A DNA stretch of 64,000 nt from Phenylobacterium sp. GTDB lineage: Bacteria; Pseudomonadota; Alphaproteobacteria; Caulobacterales; Caulobacteraceae. Position numbers and translations under genes: made by a program. This document shows, piece after piece, positions 36,942 to 45,182 of the stretch (position 1 is its first letter; every line of letters starts with the position of its first letter). The stretch covers positions 27,561 to 91,560 of the forward strand of contig JADBZH010000038.1 of the NCBI GenBank assembly GCA_020402585.1, given 5' to 3'. A model generated the notes under the pieces. The model was given only the letters and a program-made list of their open reading frames with translations. It was not told the origin of the DNA and ran no database searches.

Positions 36942-38318
36942 ATGTTCGGACTGAACCGTCAGGTCAGGAAGCTGCTTGAGGAGCAGGGCGGCGGGTTGGC
37001 CCGGGAGGGCCTGACCGCAGACGATCCATCTTTGATTGAAGTCCTTCCCCTTGGCATGTTGCTGAACGAGGCGAAGGAGACTGACACGCTTGCGGGGCGG
37101 GCGAGCGGCCGCAAGCGGTCCATGCTGCGTCTGGACTCCGCCATCCTTTGGCTGGAAGTCACGCGCCGCAGCGGCGAGGTCCGCGCGCTGAGCCGGGCCG
37201 CCTCCGCCGCAGAGGGCGCCCTTGAGTTCTTCGGACCCAATTCGGCGGGCTGGGCCCGGGCGCGTTGCGAACAGGGTTACGCCGCCCTGTTGGGCGCAGA
37301 ACTCTTCGGCGACGCGAGCCTGCTGGATGCGGCTGAGGACGCCTTCCAGGACGCCCTCTCCGGCTCCCGGCGCGGTCTTGTCGCGCCTCATTCGGAAATC
37401 GGCCTTCTCACCCTTGCCGGGCGACGGATGGTGGCGACGGGGGACGTCCAGGCGGCCCGGGTCGCCGCAGCGCGGTTCGCCCAGCCCATCGCCACCCTCA
37501 AGACCATGTCCCGCAGGATACGCGTGGCCCGGATGCTGTCTGTGGAGGGCCACATCCATCGCGCTCAGCTGCTGTGCGATTGGGGCTCGCGCCTCAGTGA
37601 TGCGCCACTCCTCCGGGCCTCGGTGCGGGACACCCAGTCGGCCGCCTCCGGCCTCACACCTGACTTCGAACCCCTCACCATCGCCCGGATCGGGTTCGTC
37701 AGGGCCGCAGCGCAGATCGCCATTGGCGAGGTCGAGGAGGATGCCGAGATCTGCCTTGCCGGCGTGAACCTGCTGGATGGCGTCCTGTCAGACCTTCTGC
37801 TGGAACACAGCCCCCTTGACCGGGCGAAGGGAGAGTTCCTCCGTGCGCGCGGGCACCAGATCCTCGGGGAGATTTCGGGCGACGCCCTCAGCTTTGAGCG
37901 CGCGATCGCCTGTTTCGATCAGGTCGAGAAGATCACCCAGAACCGTGAAGGCCTCGTCATGAGGGCGCAGGCTGCGGCGCAAAGGGCCCTATGCCTGGCC
38001 CGTACAGCCGAGATCTCGGGGGACGTGGCGGTCCTGAACTCCGCGGAGCGGGCCCTCCGGTCTACGCTGGTGAGTGTCTCGGTCGCCCGGGACCCGGAAT
38101 CCTGGGCCCTCCTGCAGCTCAATCTCGCGCGTCTCCTCCTCGCCAGGCTGGACATCACCCGGAAGGACCGTGGGGAGCGCGCCGGAGCGAGGGCGGCCCT
38201 GTCGTCCGCCCTTGACGTCCTGTCCGAGCGCAATCTGCGGGCGCTGGGACGCTCGGCCTCAAGGACCCTCGATCTTGTGGGCGCGGCGATGCAGGGCGGG
38301 GACGGTCTCCCGCCGTAG
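36942..38318 (+). CDS. Unknown alpha-helical repeat protein (TPR-like)
   Basis: 458 residues if started at the ATG at 36942 (MFGLNRQVRKLLEEQGG); a TTG at 36876, four bases after the rsuA stop, would add 22 residues. I cannot name the family. The protein is almost wholly alpha-helical and Ala/Leu/Arg-rich, with a repeated pattern of paired helices ending in small residues (for example DASLLDAAEDAFQDALSG, SFERAIACFDQVEKI, AVLNSAERALRSTL) suggesting about eight to ten TPR-like units. No signal peptide or membrane span is seen. Codon use is as in its neighbours. It may share a transcript with prfC-rsmC-rsuA. Confidence 0.65.
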   Translation: MFGLNRQVRKLLEEQGGGLAREGLTADDPSLIEVLPLGMLLNEAKETDTLAGRASGRKRSMLRLDSAILWLEVTRRSGEVRALSRAASAAEGALEFFGPNSAGWARARCEQGYAALLGAELFGDASLLDAAEDAFQDALSGSRRGLVAPHSEIGLLTLAGRRMVATGDVQAARVAAARFAQPIATLKTMSRRIRVARMLSVEGHIHRAQLLCDWGSRLSDAPLLRASVRDTQSAASGLTPDFEPLTIARIGFVRAAAQIAIGEVEEDAEICLAGVNLLDGVLSDLLLEHSPLDRAKGEFLRARGHQILGEISGDALSFERAIACFDQVEKITQNREGLVMRAQAAAQRALCLARTAEISGDVAVLNSAERALRSTLVSVSVARDPESWALLQLNLARLLLARLDITRKDRGERAGARAALSSALDVLSERNLRALGRSASRTLDLVGAAMQGGDGLPP

Positions 38319-38329
38319 AAGGTTTCGGC

Positions 38330-38731
38330 TCAGGCTGTCAGGCTGTCCGGTCTTGGGCAGGGCCTCCCCTGCACGCCCCAGGCGAGGCCGAGGATGCTGC
38401 GGACCAGGGCCCAGATCCAGACCACCGCGACGGCGATCCCTGAGACGATGAGCAGCGGGATTCCGATCAGCACCACGGAGAACACCGCTCCCCAGAACAT
38501 CGCGATGGCGGCCAGGGCCCAAGCCAGGAGCCCGATCCAGAAGGTCCGGATCTGGAACCGGTAATGGCTGCGGGCGATGGGCCCGGCCGCTTCCCTGGCC
38601 ACGAGCGCTATGATCACACCGACGATGGCCGCGGGGGCGAATCCGAGCAGGGCGACAATGAACAGGCCATGGACCACGAGGACCAGCATCAGGTCCTCGA
38701 CGGGGGACGTCGTATCGGGATGGGCGGTCAT
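38330..38731 (-). CDS. DUF4870-like membrane protein
   Basis: 133 residues with three to four hydrophobic spans (DLMLVLVVHGLFIVALLG; PAAIVGVIIALVAREAAG; WIGLLAWALAAIAMFWGAVF; VLIGIPLLIVSGIAVAVVWI, each quoted in part). The middle loop IARSHYRFQIRTFWIG is the typical DUF4870 feature linking helices. Function of the family is unknown. Its ATG overlaps the folB stop by four bases (38728-38731), so it is the last gene of the folate operon. It converges on the helical-repeat gene. Confidence 0.8.
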   Translation of the reverse strand: MTAHPDTTSPVEDLMLVLVVHGLFIVALLGFAPAAIVGVIIALVAREAAGPIARSHYRFQIRTFWIGLLAWALAAIAMFWGAVFSVVLIGIPLLIVSGIAVAVVWIWALVRSILGLAWGVQGRPCPRPDSLTA

Positions 38732-39114
38732 GTCGCCTGCCTTTCCAGGATGAGTTCAACTCCGGCCGCCTCAGCGTCCGGCGCCAGGGCCTCGGGCTTC
38801 AGGACCAGAACCCGGACCCGCCAGGCGCCACTATGCGCCAGGCAGGCCTCGGCCAGACGTTCCGCGAAGGTCTCGACAAGGTCGATATGGCCCTCGGCGG
38901 CGATCGCGCAAGCGGCGCTGACCACCGCCTCGTAGTTGACGGTATCCGAAAGATCCAAAACCCGCTGCTCGGACAGGTCGATCTCCACATCGATGGCGAG
39001 AGCCTGCGTTCGGCCCCGCTCGTGTTCATGGATGCCGATGCAGGCCTCCAGTCTGAGCCCACGGACAAGGACCTTCTGGCGGCGCGTCACGGACGGGGGC
39101 GTGGGGGAGGGCAT
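38728..39114 (-). CDS. folB: Dihydroneopterin aldolase
   Basis: 128 residues. FolB converts dihydroneopterin to 6-hydroxymethyl-dihydropterin and glycolaldehyde in folate synthesis. The active-site glutamate lies in CIGIHEHERGRTQAL, a second conserved stretch is VNYEAVVSAACAIA with the Tyr, and the catalytic lysine is in VRVLVLKPEAL. It sits three bases after the SDR gene and four bases into the DUF4870 gene, so the group is translated as an operon. Confidence 0.93.
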   Translation of the reverse strand: MPSPTPPSVTRRQKVLVRGLRLEACIGIHEHERGRTQALAIDVEIDLSEQRVLDLSDTVNYEAVVSAACAIAAEGHIDLVETFAERLAEACLAHSGAWRVRVLVLKPEALAPDAEAAGVELILERQAT

Positions 39115-39117
39115 GGC

Positions 39118-39843
39118 TCAGCCCAGATGCTGTCCGCCGTCGACGGCGATCATCTGTCCGGTCACGCTGGACGCCTCGGTCAGGTAGGTCAGGGCCCGGC
39201 CGATATCCACGGGATCGACGGCGCGCCCCAAGGGCGTGGACGCGGCCTCGGCATCGAAGTCCGCAGGCGACTGGTCGGGGTTGGCCAGCACCGGCCCCGG
39301 CCCGATCGCATTGACCCGGATGCGCGGCGCCAGGTCGATCGCCATCATTCGCGTGGCGGACCAGAGGGCCGCCTTTGAAAGGGTGTAGGAGAAGTAGTCC
39401 GGGCCCGGGGCCAGCACCCTCTGGTCGAGGATGTGGACGATGTGACCGGCCAGGCCCTGGGCCGCCATCTCCCGCGACAGCACAAGGGGCGCCCGAAGGT
39501 TGATGTTCAGGTGCTCATCCCAGGACGCCCGCTCGATCTCGGCGAAGGCGTCATTCCGGAACAGGGATGCGCTGTTGACCAGCAGGGTGACCGGGCCAAG
39601 CGAAGCGATGACACGGCGGACAAGGCCCGCCACCTCGGCTTCGTCGCTGAGATCGCAGGTAAAGAGACCTCCCGATCGTCCGGTCTCGCGCACTTCGGCC
39701 AGCGCCGCCCGGGCGTCGTCGTCCTCGCGGCGGCAGTGAATGGCGACGTCAAAGCCTGCGGCTGAGCAGGCTCGGACAAGCTCCCGGCCGATCCGGCGCG
39801 GCCCGCCAGTCACCAGGGCTGTGCCGCGAGCCGACATGGGCAT
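39118..39843 (-). CDS. SDR oxidoreductase, pteridine reductase/FolM-like
   Basis: 241 residues, classical short-chain dehydrogenase. The cofactor motif is TGGPRRIG (12-19), which follows the TGX3RXG pattern of pteridine reductases rather than the usual TGxxxGxG. Catalytic Tyr153 and Lys157 are in YTLSK, and Asp140 in HILDQRVLAPG takes the place of the common Ser, again as in pteridine reductases (Asp-Tyr-Lys triad). Placement directly before folB supports reduction of dihydropterin or dihydrofolate (FolM role). Start could also be Met3. A 26-codon gene ends three bases upstream. Confidence 0.85.
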   Translation of the reverse strand: MPMSARGTALVTGGPRRIGRELVRACSAAGFDVAIHCRREDDDARAALAEVRETGRSGGLFTCDLSDEAEVAGLVRRVIASLGPVTLLVNSASLFRNDAFAEIERASWDEHLNINLRAPLVLSREMAAQGLAGHIVHILDQRVLAPGPDYFSYTLSKAALWSATRMMAIDLAPRIRVNAIGPGPVLANPDQSPADFDAEAASTPLGRAVDPVDIGRALTYLTEASSVTGQMIAVDGGQHLG

Positions 39844-39846
39844 GGC

Positions 39847-39927
39847 CTAGTCGAGCCGGCCCATGTCGATGATGTTCATCACGGCGAAGAACAGGAAGAA
39901 TGGGATCACGATGAAGAGGGGGCTCAT
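39847..39927 (-). CDS. 26-residue hydrophobic microprotein heading the fol operon
   Basis: ATG at 39927 with AAGGAGAG five bases upstream, stop TAG at 39847-39849, three bases before the SDR start. The product is MSPLFIVIPFFLFFAV then MNIIDMGRLD: one hydrophobic span followed by a short polar tail. A strong ribosome site, tight spacing and clean codon use argue for a real gene. It may be a membrane microprotein or a coupling leader for the SDR, which itself has a poor ribosome site. No family recognised. Confidence 0.6.
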   Translation of the reverse strand: MSPLFIVIPFFLFFAVMNIIDMGRLD

Positions 39928-40027
39928 GGGGCTCTCCTTGCAGCAGGACGGGCTTTAGCTGCGGTCGCCGCACTTGTCGAGGCGGCCATGCTGCGCGCAG
40001 ACTGCCCGAAGTCGCCCGGAGAACGTC

Positions 40028-40960
40028 ATGCCTCTTTCGCCCATCGACACCGCCTCGTTCCGCAAGATCGCCATGGGCATAGACCGGCCGGAGGATGTGG
40101 TCGTGAGTGTGGAGGGTCGAGTCTTCGCCTCCGACCACCAGTGCGCCGTGGCCGAGATCCTGCCGGACGGGAGCTTTGTCCGCATGGGGCCGCAGGGCGG
40201 GGCGCCGAACGGGATCAACATGGACCGGGACGGCCGGATCCTGATCGCGAACTTCGGCATCTATGACCGTCAGGAGGGGCCTCTCCAGCGCTTCGATCCG
40301 GCGACAGGCGTCCACGAGACCCTGGTCTCGGAGGTCGGGGGCCTGCGCCTGACCAGCGCCAACTATCCGATCATGGACCGGGACGGGAACATCTGGTGCG
40401 CCAACTCCACCCATGCCGACACCTGGCCCCGGGCGCTGGACGGCCGGGCGGACGGGTTCCTGTTCGTCCTGAGGCCCGACGGGACCTGCGAGATCGTGGC
40501 TGAGGGCCTGAAGTTCCCGAACGGCCTGGCCCTCTCGGCGGACCACCGCCGGCTGTTCTGCGCCCAGACCTCGGCGGCGGATGTCCTGGTCTTCGATGTC
40601 CTGCCCGGCGGCCGGTTGGGCCCCGGGGTCCGCTATGGCCCCGTGCTTGGCCAGCTGGCGGGGCCTGGCCTTCCGCCCGCCCGGGAGGAAGATCTTGGCT
40701 ATACAGACGGGGTCGGCATGGACGCTGAGGGCAACCTCTGGGTCTGCCTTCCAGCTGCGAACAAGGTCATCGCCGTTACGTCGTCAGGGGAGAAGGTGAC
40801 CATGATCCACGACCCCTCGGGGGAGGTGGTCAACCACCCCACGAATGTGACTTGGGGCGGACCGGACCTCCGCGACCTCTATATCGGCTCCATCCGCGCC
40901 GGTTACGTCCTGAAGGGCCGCAGCCCCGTCGCTGGATTGGCCCTGGTGCATCAGGCTTGA
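40028..40960 (+). CDS. SMP-30/gluconolactonase/LRE family protein
   Basis: 310 residues from the ATG at 40028. Six-bladed beta-propeller lactonase-like enzyme. Metal-binding acidic and Asn residues characteristic of the family can be seen in GIDRPEDVVV, the Asn of GGAPNGINMDRDGRI, SANYPIMDRDGNIW, EGLKFPNGLALSADH and the Asp of YTDGVGMDAEGNLW. Relatives hydrolyse sugar lactones or act on other esters; substrate unknown. It has its own gap upstream and precedes an aldehyde dehydrogenase gene by 117 bases. Confidence 0.88.
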   Translation: MPLSPIDTASFRKIAMGIDRPEDVVVSVEGRVFASDHQCAVAEILPDGSFVRMGPQGGAPNGINMDRDGRILIANFGIYDRQEGPLQRFDPATGVHETLVSEVGGLRLTSANYPIMDRDGNIWCANSTHADTWPRALDGRADGFLFVLRPDGTCEIVAEGLKFPNGLALSADHRRLFCAQTSAADVLVFDVLPGGRLGPGVRYGPVLGQLAGPGLPPAREEDLGYTDGVGMDAEGNLWVCLPAANKVIAVTSSGEKVTMIHDPSGEVVNHPTNVTWGGPDLRDLYIGSIRAGYVLKGRSPVAGLALVHQA

Positions 40961-41041
40961 GTCTGCCGGTTCAGAGTCTGAATCCCCCTTCCACGCGGGC
41001 GCCTGATCACTATTGTAAGTCCTGAAGGCGTCGCCGGACTC
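40959..41041. promoter_or_regulatory. Four GANTC sites before the aldehyde dehydrogenase gene
   Basis: GAGTC at 40959 and 40974, GAATC at 40980 and GACTC at 41037, all within 83 bases upstream of the start at 41078. This is far above the density expected by chance and suggests CcrM-sensitive expression. Confidence 0.4.
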
Positions 41042-41077
41042 CCGGGCGCCCGCAAGAACCACATCCCGGAGGACGCC

Positions 41078-42514
41078 ATGCGCGAGTACGTGAAATTCTA
41101 TGTCGACGGCCAGTGGGTCGATCCGGTCGAGCTGAAGACCCTCGACGTCATCAATCCGGCCACCGAGGCCGTCTGCGGCAAGATCGCCCTGGGCTCGGCC
41201 AAGGACGTCGACAAGGCCGTCGCCGCCGCCAAGAAGGCCTTCAAGACCTGGTCCCAGACCACCCGTGAAGAGCGCCTCGATGTCCTGAACCGCATCCTGG
41301 CCGAGTACCAGAAGCGCTTTGGCGACCTGGCCGTCGCGGTCACCGAGGAAATGGGCGCCCCCGCCTCCCTGGCCCAGCGCGCCCAGGTGCCGATCGGCCT
41401 CGGTCACCTGTCCACCGCCATCAACGTGCTCAAGGACTTCAAGTTCGAGGAGCAGCGCGGCCCGACCCTGCTCGTCAAGGAGCCGATCGGCGTTTGCGGC
41501 TTCATCACCCCCTGGAACTGGCCGCTGAACCAGATCGTCTGCAAGGTGGCCCCGGCCATCGCCACCGGCTGCACCATGGTGCTCAAGCCCTCGGAAGTGG
41601 CGCCCTTCTCCGGGCACATCTTCGCCGAGATCATGGAGGCCGCAGGCGTCCCGGCCGGCGTCTTCAACATGGTGCATGGCGACGGCCCGGGCGTGGGCGT
41701 GGCCCTGTCCAGTCATCCCGACATCGACATGGTGTCCTTCACCGGCTCGACCCGGGCGGGGATCGAGGTGGCGCGCAACGCCGCACCGACCGTCAAGCGC
41801 GTGGCCCAGGAGCTGGGCGGCAAGAGCCCGAACATCGTCCTGGACGACGACGCCTTCGCCAAGGGCGTGGCCCGCGGCGTGGCCACCATGATGACCAACT
41901 CCGGCCAGTCCTGTAATGCGCCGACCCGGATGCTGGTGCCGAAGACCCGCATGGACGAGGCCATCGCCGTCGCCCGCGAGGCCGCCTCGCAGGTCACCGT
42001 CGGCGATCCCAACGGCAACTCGCAGCTGGGTCCGGTGGTCTCGGAGATCCAGTTCAACAAGATCCAGAAGCTGATCCAGGCCGGGATCGACGAGGGCGCG
42101 ACCCTGGTCATCGGCGGCACGGGGCGGCCCGATGGTCTGGACAAGGGCTACTATGTGAAGCCCACCGTCTTCGCGAACGTCACCAACGACATGACCATCG
42201 CCGCAGAAGAGATCTTCGGGCCGGTCCTGTCGATCCTCGGCTACGACTCCGTCGACCAGGCGATCGATATCGGCAACGACACCGAGTACGGCCTGGCCGC
42301 CTACGTTCAGTCAGCTGACCTCGACAAGGCCCGGAAGATTGCTTCCAAGCTGCGGGCCGGTCAGGTGTCCATCAATGGCGGGGGCGGCGACATGATGGCG
42401 CCCTTCGGCGGCTACAAGATGAGCGGCAACGGGCGCGAGTGGGGCGACTACGGCTTCCATGAGTTCCTCGAGACCAAGGCCGTCCTGGGCTACGCGCCCC
42501 AGGCCGCCGAGTAA
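41078..42514 (+). CDS. NAD(P)-dependent aldehyde dehydrogenase
   Basis: 478 residues. Oxidises an aldehyde to the acid. The nucleophile is Cys279 in NSGQSCNAPTR and the general base Glu245 in QELGGKSPNIV; the cofactor segment is FITPWNWPLNQI, VLKPSEVAPFSG and SFTGSTRAG. It is nearest to the broad group of medium-chain or betaine-type aldehyde dehydrogenases; substrate not resolved. Very regular high-GC codon choice suggests strong expression. A ribosome site GGAGG precedes the ATG by seven bases, and a hairpin follows the stop. Confidence 0.93.
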   Translation: MREYVKFYVDGQWVDPVELKTLDVINPATEAVCGKIALGSAKDVDKAVAAAKKAFKTWSQTTREERLDVLNRILAEYQKRFGDLAVAVTEEMGAPASLAQRAQVPIGLGHLSTAINVLKDFKFEEQRGPTLLVKEPIGVCGFITPWNWPLNQIVCKVAPAIATGCTMVLKPSEVAPFSGHIFAEIMEAAGVPAGVFNMVHGDGPGVGVALSSHPDIDMVSFTGSTRAGIEVARNAAPTVKRVAQELGGKSPNIVLDDDAFAKGVARGVATMMTNSGQSCNAPTRMLVPKTRMDEAIAVAREAASQVTVGDPNGNSQLGPVVSEIQFNKIQKLIQAGIDEGATLVIGGTGRPDGLDKGYYVKPTVFANVTNDMTIAAEEIFGPVLSILGYDSVDQAIDIGNDTEYGLAAYVQSADLDKARKIASKLRAGQVSINGGGGDMMAPFGGYKMSGNGREWGDYGFHEFLETKAVLGYAPQAAE

Positions 42515-42521
42515 GACCAGC

Positions 42522-42550
42522 GCCGCCCCGGGTCCCAGATCCGGGGCGGC
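42522..42550 (+). terminator. Hairpin after the aldehyde dehydrogenase gene
   Basis: Ten-base stem GCCGCCCCGG / CCGGGGCGGC with a nine-base loop, eight bases after the stop. The following T-tract is weak (CGCTGCCTTT). Confidence 0.55.
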
Positions 42551-42600
42551 CGCTGCCTTTCCGATGACGACCCATCCAGAAGCCGACAGACTGCGTTCCC

Positions 42601-44181
42601 ATGCCTGACGTGCCCAAAATCGTCCTGCCGGACCTCTCCAGCGCCGCAGATGTGGTCCGCCACCACGCCCGGGTCCGTCCGGAAGCGGTCGCCCTGGTCT
42701 TCCAGGAAGAGCCGATCACCTACGCCGAGCTGGACGTCCTTTCGTCGCGGTGCGCCAACGCCCTGATCGCCGCTGGCGTCCAGCCGGGCGACCGGGTCGG
42801 GACCCTGGCCCGGGGGAATGCGGACTTCTTCGTCCTCTGGTTCGGCTGCCTGAAGGCGGGCGCCTGCCTCAACCCCGTCAACTGGCGCCTGGCGCCCCCC
42901 GAAGTGGCCTTTATCCTGAAGGACGCCGGCTGCCGGCTGGCGGTGATCGGGGCGGACTATTCGGGAATGATCGAGGCCCTGGCCGGGGACCTGCCCGACC
43001 TTTCCACCCGTATCCAGTTCGAGCCGGGCCACGCCGCCTGGCCGGGCTTCCGCGACTGGATTGGCGCCCATTCCGACGTCGATCCCATGCGCACCGCCCA
43101 GGCGGATGATGACGTCATCCAGCTCTATACCTCGGGCACGACCGGCCTGCCCAAGGGCGTCCAGCTGACCGAGGCCAACTACGCCGCCTGCTTCAAGAGC
43201 GCCAGCACCGCCTGGGCCCTGATCGAGCCGGGCGACTCTGTCCTCGTCTGCATGCCGCTGTTCCATGTGGCCGGCGCCAACCTCGGCATTCTCGGCCTCC
43301 TTATGGGCGGGCGCTGCATCATCATGCGCGAGGTCGACATTGGCCTTATGCTGCGTCTCTTCGGCGAGCACGGCGTGCGCCATGCCTTCCTGGCCCCGGC
43401 CATCATCAACATGGTGCTCCAGCACCCCGAGCAGGCGCAGGCTGACCTGTCGCGCCTGGACTATGTCTATTACGGCGCCTCGCCGATCTCGGAGGAGGTC
43501 CTCACCCGCGCCCAGGCCCGATTTGGCTCGCGTTTCATGCAGCTCTACGGCCTGACCGAGACCATCGGAGGCGGCGCCTACCTGCCGCCGGAGGCGCATG
43601 ATCCGGCGCTCGGGAAGCTGCGGTCCTGCGGCCGGCCGTCGCCGGGATTTGAGATCCGCATCCGCATCGACGGGCGTGACGCCGAAGTCGGCGAGGTGGG
43701 GGAGATCGAGATCCGGTCCGAGGGGGTCATGAAGGGCTACTGGAACCGGCCCGACGCCACCGCCCAGTCCATCGACGCTGACGGCTGGTTCCGCTCTGGC
43801 GACGCCGGTTTCTTCGACGCCGACGGCTATCTCTTCATCCACGACCGGGTGAAGGACATGATCGTGACCGGCGGCGAGAACGTCTACCCCGCTGAGGTCG
43901 AGAACGCCCTGATGTCGCATCCTTCCGTCGCCGACGCCGCGGTGATCGGCGTGCCGGACGAGCGTTGGGGCGAAGCGGTGAAGGCCATCGTCGTCCTGCG
44001 GCCCGGCGCATCCCAGGATCCCGAAGCCATCATCGCCCACTGCCGGACTCTCATCGCCGGCTACAAGGCGCCCAAGACCATCGATTTCATCGCCGTCCTG
44101 CCTCGCAATCCTTCGGGTAAGGTCCTGCGGCGGGAGCTTCGCGAGCCCTACTGGCAGGGACGCGAGCGCCGGGTCGGCTGA
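42601..44181 (+). CDS. Acyl-CoA ligase (FadD13-like)
   Basis: 526-residue adenylate-forming enzyme. The core motif is YTSGTTGLPKGVQLTEANY, the adenylate motif MQLYGLTETIGGG, and the C-terminal region has HDRVKDMIVTGGENVYPAEVE and NPSGKVLRRELREP with the catalytic lysine. Third ligase of its class in the window. It is followed after 29 bases by an HSL-type esterase gene, a pairing that fits ester cleavage followed by activation of the released acid. Substrate unknown. Confidence 0.93.
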   Translation: MPDVPKIVLPDLSSAADVVRHHARVRPEAVALVFQEEPITYAELDVLSSRCANALIAAGVQPGDRVGTLARGNADFFVLWFGCLKAGACLNPVNWRLAPPEVAFILKDAGCRLAVIGADYSGMIEALAGDLPDLSTRIQFEPGHAAWPGFRDWIGAHSDVDPMRTAQADDDVIQLYTSGTTGLPKGVQLTEANYAACFKSASTAWALIEPGDSVLVCMPLFHVAGANLGILGLLMGGRCIIMREVDIGLMLRLFGEHGVRHAFLAPAIINMVLQHPEQAQADLSRLDYVYYGASPISEEVLTRAQARFGSRFMQLYGLTETIGGGAYLPPEAHDPALGKLRSCGRPSPGFEIRIRIDGRDAEVGEVGEIEIRSEGVMKGYWNRPDATAQSIDADGWFRSGDAGFFDADGYLFIHDRVKDMIVTGGENVYPAEVENALMSHPSVADAAVIGVPDERWGEAVKAIVVLRPGASQDPEAIIAHCRTLIAGYKAPKTIDFIAVLPRNPSGKVLRRELREPYWQGRERRVG

Positions 44182-44210
44182 CCCGTCACACGCCAGCAGG
44201 AGGCGCACCC

Positions 44211-45149
44211 ATGGATCCGCACTTCAAGGCCATGCTCGAGGCGGAAGCCGCCGCCGCCGCGGGCCAGGAGGCTCCGCCCCTCGACAGCCTGCCGCCGGAC
44301 ATGGTCCGGGCCGGCTACGTCATGCAGCGCACCAGCCAGAACACCGGAGCGCCCAAGGATGTGGCGACCCGCGACCTGCAGGTGGACGGTGGCGCGGGCC
44401 CGGTCGGCGCGCGTCTCTACACCCCCGCCGGCGCCCCGGCGACGACCCCCGGCCTCGTCTATTTCCATGGCGGCGGCTTCGTCATCGGCAACCTGGAGAC
44501 GCATGACGGGCACTGCCGGCGCCTGGCCGCCTATTCCGGCTGCCGGGTCCTGGCGATCGACTACCGCCTGGCGCCGGAGAACCCCTTCCCCGCCAGCCAT
44601 GACGACTGCCTGGAAGCAACGAAGTGGGCCATCGACCACGCTGCGGAGATCGGCTTCGATCCCACCCGCGTCGGGGTCGGCGGCTGCTCGGCCGGCGGCA
44701 ACCTCGCCGCCTCCATCGCCATCGACCTGAAGGCGGATCCGTCGCGTCGCCTGGCCTTCCAGATGCTGCTCTATCCCTACCTCTGCCCTGAGACCGAGAC
44801 TGAGAGCCGCAAGCGGATGGACGGTCCCCTGCTGACCAAGGCCGCCATCGACTGGTTCGTGAAGTGCCTGGCCGCCGAGGGGCACCCGCAGATCGACCGT
44901 GTCATCCTGGGGTCGAAAGTCGACGTCTCCGCGACGCCCGCCGCCTACATAGTGACCGCCGGCTACGATCCCCTGCAGGACGAGGGGCGAGACTATGCTC
45001 GCCGGCTTGAGGCCGCAGGGGTCCCGGCGCGGCACGTCCATTACCCGGACATGCTGCATGACTTCTACATCATGGGGGATGTCTCGCCCGCGGTGGAGGC
45101 CGCCGCCCGCGAGGCCGGGGAGGCCCTGAAGGCGGCCCTGACCGCCTGA
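44211..45149 (+). CDS. Alpha/beta-hydrolase, hormone-sensitive-lipase family esterase
   Basis: 312 residues. Oxyanion motif HGGGF starts at His86; nucleophile Ser160 is in GGCSAGGNLA; the acid is in AGYDPLQDEG and the histidine in DMLHDFY. These make it a family IV (HSL) carboxylesterase for short or medium acyl esters. No signal peptide is visible, so it is probably cytosolic. AGGAGG lies eight bases before the ATG. It closes the plus-strand run begun by the aldehyde dehydrogenase and is convergent with nhaA. Confidence 0.92.
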   Translation: MDPHFKAMLEAEAAAAAGQEAPPLDSLPPDMVRAGYVMQRTSQNTGAPKDVATRDLQVDGGAGPVGARLYTPAGAPATTPGLVYFHGGGFVIGNLETHDGHCRRLAAYSGCRVLAIDYRLAPENPFPASHDDCLEATKWAIDHAAEIGFDPTRVGVGGCSAGGNLAASIAIDLKADPSRRLAFQMLLYPYLCPETETESRKRMDGPLLTKAAIDWFVKCLAAEGHPQIDRVILGSKVDVSATPAAYIVTAGYDPLQDEGRDYARRLEAAGVPARHVHYPDMLHDFYIMGDVSPAVEAAAREAGEALKAALTA

Positions 45150-45158
45150 TCCCGCCGG

Positions 45159-45178
45159 GCCCCGTCTCCGGACGGGGC
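45159..45178. terminator. Hairpin between esterase and nhaA
   Basis: Eight-base stem GCCCCGTC / GACGGGGC with loop TCCG between two convergent genes. No strong T-tract on either side, so its efficiency is uncertain. Confidence 0.45.
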
Positions 45179-45182
45179 GGGC

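Noticed and set aside
42490..44208. 572-codon minus-strand frame opposite the acyl-CoA ligase at 42601
   Set aside because: No recognisable domain; the plus strand carries complete adenylate-forming motifs.
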